A DNA stretch of 64,000 nucleotides from Paraburkholderia sp. BCC1884 (lineage in GTDB: Bacteria > Pseudomonadota > Gammaproteobacteria > Burkholderiales > Burkholderiaceae). The notes beneath the pieces were generated by a model. It saw only the letters and a list, made by a program, of their open reading frames with translations. It did no database searches and was not told where the DNA came from. A program made the position numbers and the translations under genes. Of this stretch, positions 61,118-64,000 are shown piece by piece (position 1 is the stretch's first letter; each line of letters starts with the position of its first letter). Location of the stretch: contig NZ_CAAJGL010000068.1 in NCBI RefSeq assembly GCF_900996225.1, positions 1,240,001-1,304,000 on the forward strand, in the 5' to 3' direction.

Positions 61118-62050
61118 CTAGCGGCCCCAGCGTAATACGAGCGGGTTCAGACGCCGCGCGACTTTCAAGAGTCCTTCACGTGTGGCCGGATGCATGGGCG
61201 GCAAGGGATGGCGCACCGCGTCCGAACGGATTACGCCGCCCTCCTTCATTAGCGCCTTGCAGGACGCAAGGCCGCCCTGGCGGTTTTCATAGTTGATGAG
61301 CGGAAGCCACTGTTGATAATGAACGGCGGCGGCCTCGGTGTCGCCGGCCGCATAGGCGTCGACGATCAGACGGATGCCGTCGGCGTACCCGCCGCCTGTC
61401 ATCGAACCGGTTGCGCCTGCATCCAGATCGGCCATCAGCGTGATCGCCTCTTCGCCGTCCCACGGACCCACGATTGCGTCGCCGCCCAGTTCGATCAACT
61501 CGCGCAGCTTGTTGGCCGCTTGCGGCGTTTCGATCTTGAAGTACGACACGTTGTCGATTTCCCGCGCCATGCGGGCAAGAAACGGTGCCGATAGCGCCGT
61601 GCCGCTGACCGGCGCGTCCTGAATCATGATCGGTATCCGGAGCGCGTCGGACACCGTGCGATAGAACTCATGGATGCCGCGCTCGCCGATACGGATCGTC
61701 GCGCCGTGATAAGGCGGCATCACCATCACCATCGCGGCGCCCGCCGCCTGAGCGGCACGGCTGCGCTCGGCACACTGGTGCGAACTGAAATGGGTGGTCG
61801 TGACGATCACCGGCACACGTCCCGCCACGTGCTCCAGTACGAGGTGCATCAGCGTGTTGCGTTCGTCGTCGGAGAGGGCGAACTGTTCCGAGAAGTTCGC
61901 CAGAATGCACAGTCCGTTGGAACCCGCATCGATCATGAAATCGATGCAGCGTTTCTGGCCTTCGAGGTCGAGACGGCCGCTGTCGTCGAAGATGGTCGGC
62001 GCAACGGGGAACACGCCGCGCAGTGCAGCAGCTTGGGAGGGTTGGGTCAT
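61118..62050 (-). CDS. araD: L-2-keto-3-deoxyarabonate dehydratase-like, DHDPS family, 310 aa
   Basis: A DHDPS-family TIM barrel close to AraD of Azospirillum, which dehydrates L-2-keto-3-deoxyarabonate to 2-oxoglutarate semialdehyde. Family phrases seen are GVFPVAPTIFDDSGRLDLEG, QKRCIDFMIDAGSNGLCILA, MMVMPPYHGAT-like MVMVMPPYHGATIRIGE, the Schiff-base lysine in VSYFKIETPQAANKLRELI, and GPWDGEEAITLMADL. Its product is also the product of the hydroxyproline deaminase at 45077. No other arabinose gene is present. Divergent from a GbpR-like regulator. Confidence 0.85.
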   Translation of the reverse strand: MTQPSQAAALRGVFPVAPTIFDDSGRLDLEGQKRCIDFMIDAGSNGLCILANFSEQFALSDDERNTLMHLVLEHVAGRVPVIVTTTHFSSHQCAERSRAAQAAGAAMVMVMPPYHGATIRIGERGIHEFYRTVSDALRIPIMIQDAPVSGTALSAPFLARMAREIDNVSYFKIETPQAANKLRELIELGGDAIVGPWDGEEAITLMADLDAGATGSMTGGGYADGIRLIVDAYAAGDTEAAAVHYQQWLPLINYENRQGGLASCKALMKEGGVIRSDAVRHPLPPMHPATREGLLKVARRLNPLVLRWGR

Positions 62051-62192
62051 GATGGATGTGGGTTGTCGGTAGGTGTTCGAATGTCTCCGCCGCCGACTAT
62101 ACGGCGCCGGTCGGCGCGGGTATATTGAATTGTTTCCATCTTGTGATCGCTTTTACGACTCACCCAATCGCCCCGCGCTGTTGCTCCTCGCC
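62051..62192. promoter_or_regulatory. Divergent promoter region, araD-like / LysR
   Basis: One hundred and forty bases between divergent genes. LysR regulators normally bind such regions through T-N11-A boxes; I see no site I can support precisely, though the stretch is less GC-rich than its flanks. Confidence 0.4.
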
Positions 62193-63176
62193 ATGAAAGA
62201 CACCCTGAACGTCCTGCTCTCGAAACTACGCATCAAGCAACTGCAATTGCTGATCGCGCTCGACGAGCAGAAGTCGCTGCACAAAGCCGCCGGCACGATG
62301 TCGATGACGCAATCCGCCGCCAGCAAGGCACTGCAGGAGCTGGAGTCGATGCTCGACGCGCCGCTGTTCGAGCGTTCGAAAAGCGGCATGATCCCGAACC
62401 AGCTCGGCCATTGCGTGATCCGCTACGCACGTCTCGTCACGACGGATCTCGCCGCACTTTGCCAGGACGTCGCCGAAATCCGCTCGGGGCGAGGCGGCCG
62501 TCTGGCGATCGGCGCGATCATGGGGGCGATTCCCGAGTGCGTCGTGCCCGCGCTGAATCGGCTGCATGCCGCGCAGCCGGATTTATCGATCGAGGTAGTG
62601 GAGGACACGAGTGCACGCATGCTCCAGCAACTCGACGACGGGCGGCTCGATCTGGTGATCGGCCGCGCGACGGTGGCCGCCGATCCATCGAAATACCAGT
62701 ACCGGCCGCTCGGCGACGAGCCGTTGTCGGTCGTGGTGGGTTACAGCCATCCGCCGTTGCCGAAGAAGGCAGTGAAGCTGCACGATCTGGCCGCTCACCG
62801 TTGGGTGATGTATCCGTCGCATATGCCCTTGCATGCCCTGCTCGAACGGGAGATGGACCTGGCCGGGCTGGAGATGCCGGACAACGCGATTTCGACCGCG
62901 TCCACCTTCGTGACCGTAGCGTTACTGCAAAGCAGCGCCGAGCTGGTTTCGCTGCTGCCGACGGCAATTGCCGCGCTGTTCGTAGAGAAAAAAATGCTCC
63001 GCGTCGTGCCGGTCGAACTGAAATCGCCTTCGCAGACTTTCGGCATCGTGACGCGTAAGGGTGGGGTGCTTTCGCCGCCGGCCGGGCAGTTCATCGGCAT
63101 GCTATGCGCGCAGCCGGCGAGCCGATCCGCAGAAGCGATGCCTAAGCGCACGCCCAGAAAGCAAAAAACCGCCTGA
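62193..63176 (+). CDS. LysR-family regulator, GbpR-like, 327 aa
   Basis: The N-terminal winged helix-turn-helix (residues 10-75: LRIKQLQLLIALDEQKSLHK, AAGTMSMTQSAASKALQELE) and the C-terminal LysR substrate domain (about 95-300) are complete. The phrase LHKAAGTMSMTQSAASKALQ and the PECVVPALNRLHAAQPDLSI region resemble GbpR-type regulators of sugar uptake and utilisation. The start at 62193 (MKDTLNVLLSKLRIK) fits LysR length; the frame runs 40 residues further upstream. Divergent from the araD-like gene, which it probably controls. Confidence 0.88.
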   Translation: MKDTLNVLLSKLRIKQLQLLIALDEQKSLHKAAGTMSMTQSAASKALQELESMLDAPLFERSKSGMIPNQLGHCVIRYARLVTTDLAALCQDVAEIRSGRGGRLAIGAIMGAIPECVVPALNRLHAAQPDLSIEVVEDTSARMLQQLDDGRLDLVIGRATVAADPSKYQYRPLGDEPLSVVVGYSHPPLPKKAVKLHDLAAHRWVMYPSHMPLHALLEREMDLAGLEMPDNAISTASTFVTVALLQSSAELVSLLPTAIAALFVEKKMLRVVPVELKSPSQTFGIVTRKGGVLSPPAGQFIGMLCAQPASRSAEAMPKRTPRKQKTA

Positions 63177-63189
63177 AACGGCGGTTTTT
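63164..63189. terminator. Intrinsic terminator of the LysR gene
   Basis: AAAAACCGCC, loop TGAAAC, GGCGGTTTTT: a perfect 10-bp stem followed by T residues. It overlaps the LysR stop codon. Confidence 0.9.
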
Positions 63190-63371
63190 CAATGCGCGAA
63201 AGACTCGCAATATCGCACGGCAAATCGCGCCGCGCCATGCTTCGCGAAAGTGTGTTGTAGCCGCGACACTCTCGGGTAAATCCGAACCAATTGCGTCGAT
63301 CCGTTCCGGGCTACACTGGATTGAAGGTGCGCCACGCTAAAGAGTCGGGCGCCCGCTCGGGGAGAGCAACC

Positions 63372-64000
63372 ATGAATCGGCCACTGGTTCGGTTTCCGCT
63401 TCGCGCGGCAGGCTTGGCGCCTGTGCGGAAGTGGCTCAAATGGGGGTTGGCGGCAGTATTTTTGCTGGCGCTGGCTATCGCGGTGCGTGTGGCTCAGATC
63501 GAGATCGACACCTCACGGCTTCAGGCGCATTACCTCTCCGAACTGACTCGCGACGTGGGTTTTTCAGTCGCCGACGGTCCCAGTCATTCGATCCGCTTTC
63601 CCCCACCCGACAAAGGTCCTTACGACAGCCGCCTCGGCTACGCGTTGCTGCCGTCCATCCAGCAGCGTTTGTTACAGCGCGGGTTCGACATCACTGCCCA
63701 GGCGCGCGACTCCGAGCGCATGCTCTCGCTCGCGGACGACGGTCTTTTCTTGCCGTATGCGGAGAAAGATCAGGCGGGCCTGCAATTGTTCGACGGCACC
63801 GGCGCGCCGCTTTTCAGCGCGCAATATCCGGGCGGCGCCTACGAGAGCTTCGACGCGATTCCGCCGCTCGTCGTCAATTCGCTGCTGTTTATCGAAGACC
63901 GCTATCTGCTCGATCCGAATCAGCCGAACCGCAATCCGGCGATCGACTGGGGACGCTTCAGCCGCGCCCTGGTCGATCAGGGTGCTCGCGTGTTCAATCA
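63372..64000 (+). CDS. Penicillin-binding transglycosylase-domain protein (partial, cut by the window edge)
   Basis: The frame is open to the last base, giving about 209 residues. The N-terminus is basic and followed by one membrane helix (WGLAAVFLLALAIAVRVAQI). The following periplasmic part contains DGTGAPLFSAQYPGG and, near the end, IPPLVVNSLLFIEDRYLLDP ending with NPAIDWGRF. This is the start of a glycosyltransferase family 51 module: LLxIEDRxxxxHxG-like, with the catalytic glutamate in FIEDR. Class A penicillin-binding proteins polymerise peptidoglycan. The ATG follows GGGGAGAG. Confidence 0.85.
   Translation, partial: MNRPLVRFPLRAAGLAPVRKWLKWGLAAVFLLALAIAVRVAQIEIDTSRLQAHYLSELTRDVGFSVADGPSHSIRFPPPDKGPYDSRLGYALLPSIQQRLLQRGFDITAQARDSERMLSLADDGLFLPYAEKDQAGLQLFDGTGAPLFSAQYPGGAYESFDAIPPLVVNSLLFIEDRYLLDPNQPNRNPAIDWGRFSRALVDQGARVFN

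Noticed and set aside
1..64000. CRISPR array, rRNA, tRNA or prophage structural genes
   Set aside because: No regular direct repeats with spacers, no cloverleaf or rRNA sequence, and no capsid, tail, integrase or terminase genes were recognised.

Overview
The window reads as a Burkholderiaceae chromosome, most likely Burkholderia or Paraburkholderia. This is inferred from gene families and the strongly GC-rich third codon positions of the right-hand genes; no rRNA or tRNA gene is present to fix the species. It divides near 42.5 kb. The left two thirds are an accessory island of uneven base composition, mostly defence-like and orphan genes separated by AT-rich gaps and decayed mobile DNA. The right third is densely packed, GC-rich metabolic chromosome.

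Island, 1-16.4 kb: two convergent operons. The plus-strand operon (138-4676) encodes a small protein, a coiled-coil membrane protein, two small proteins and a Ycf46-like AAA+ ATPase. The minus-strand operon (15258-5130) encodes a ClpA/ClpB-type AAA+ ATPase, a compact radical SAM enzyme, a 2100-residue fusion (zinc ribbons, degenerate protein kinase, superfamily 1 helicase, predicted PD-(D/E)XK nuclease) and a coiled-coil protein. I cannot match the whole set to a named system. The kinase-helicase part recalls Mokosh-type defence, but the radical SAM enzyme and the two AAA+ ATPases do not belong to Mokosh as I know it. This is the best candidate for an undescribed system. A zinc-ribbon/LprI-domain membrane protein follows.

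Island, 16.4-33.2 kb: small orphan genes, IS66 remnants, a 1360-residue KAP-family P-loop NTPase flanked by two decayed IS605-type transposase tails pointing outward, then a WYL-domain regulator divergent from a complete four-gene Wadjet (JetABCD) anti-plasmid SMC operon. A 13-bp imperfect palindrome lies between the regulator and jetA.

Island, 33.2-42.5 kb: orphan genes forming two paralogous families, one of three plus-strand genes and one of three minus-strand genes, spread among AT-rich gaps carrying a repeated TTTATACG octamer. A degenerate repeat recurs at 4.7-5.1, 16.7-16.85 and 40.4-40.6 kb. An AraC-like fragment sits at the right edge.

Metabolic region, 42.5-64 kb: an MHS-type transporter, an OmpR-type response regulator, and a hydroxyproline catabolism cluster (deaminase-like DHDPS-family protein divergent from epimerase, three-subunit D-hydroxyproline dehydrogenase and a PAS-AraC regulator). 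Then come small conserved genes, a quinate/shikimate utilisation cluster (3-dehydroshikimate dehydratase, type II dehydroquinase, shikimate/quinate dehydrogenase, MFS permease, TetR regulator), a PuuB-like amine oxidase, an ECF sigma/anti-sigma pair, an AraD-like 2-keto-3-deoxyarabonate dehydratase divergent from a GbpR-like LysR regulator, and the start of a penicillin-binding transglycosylase cut by the window edge.
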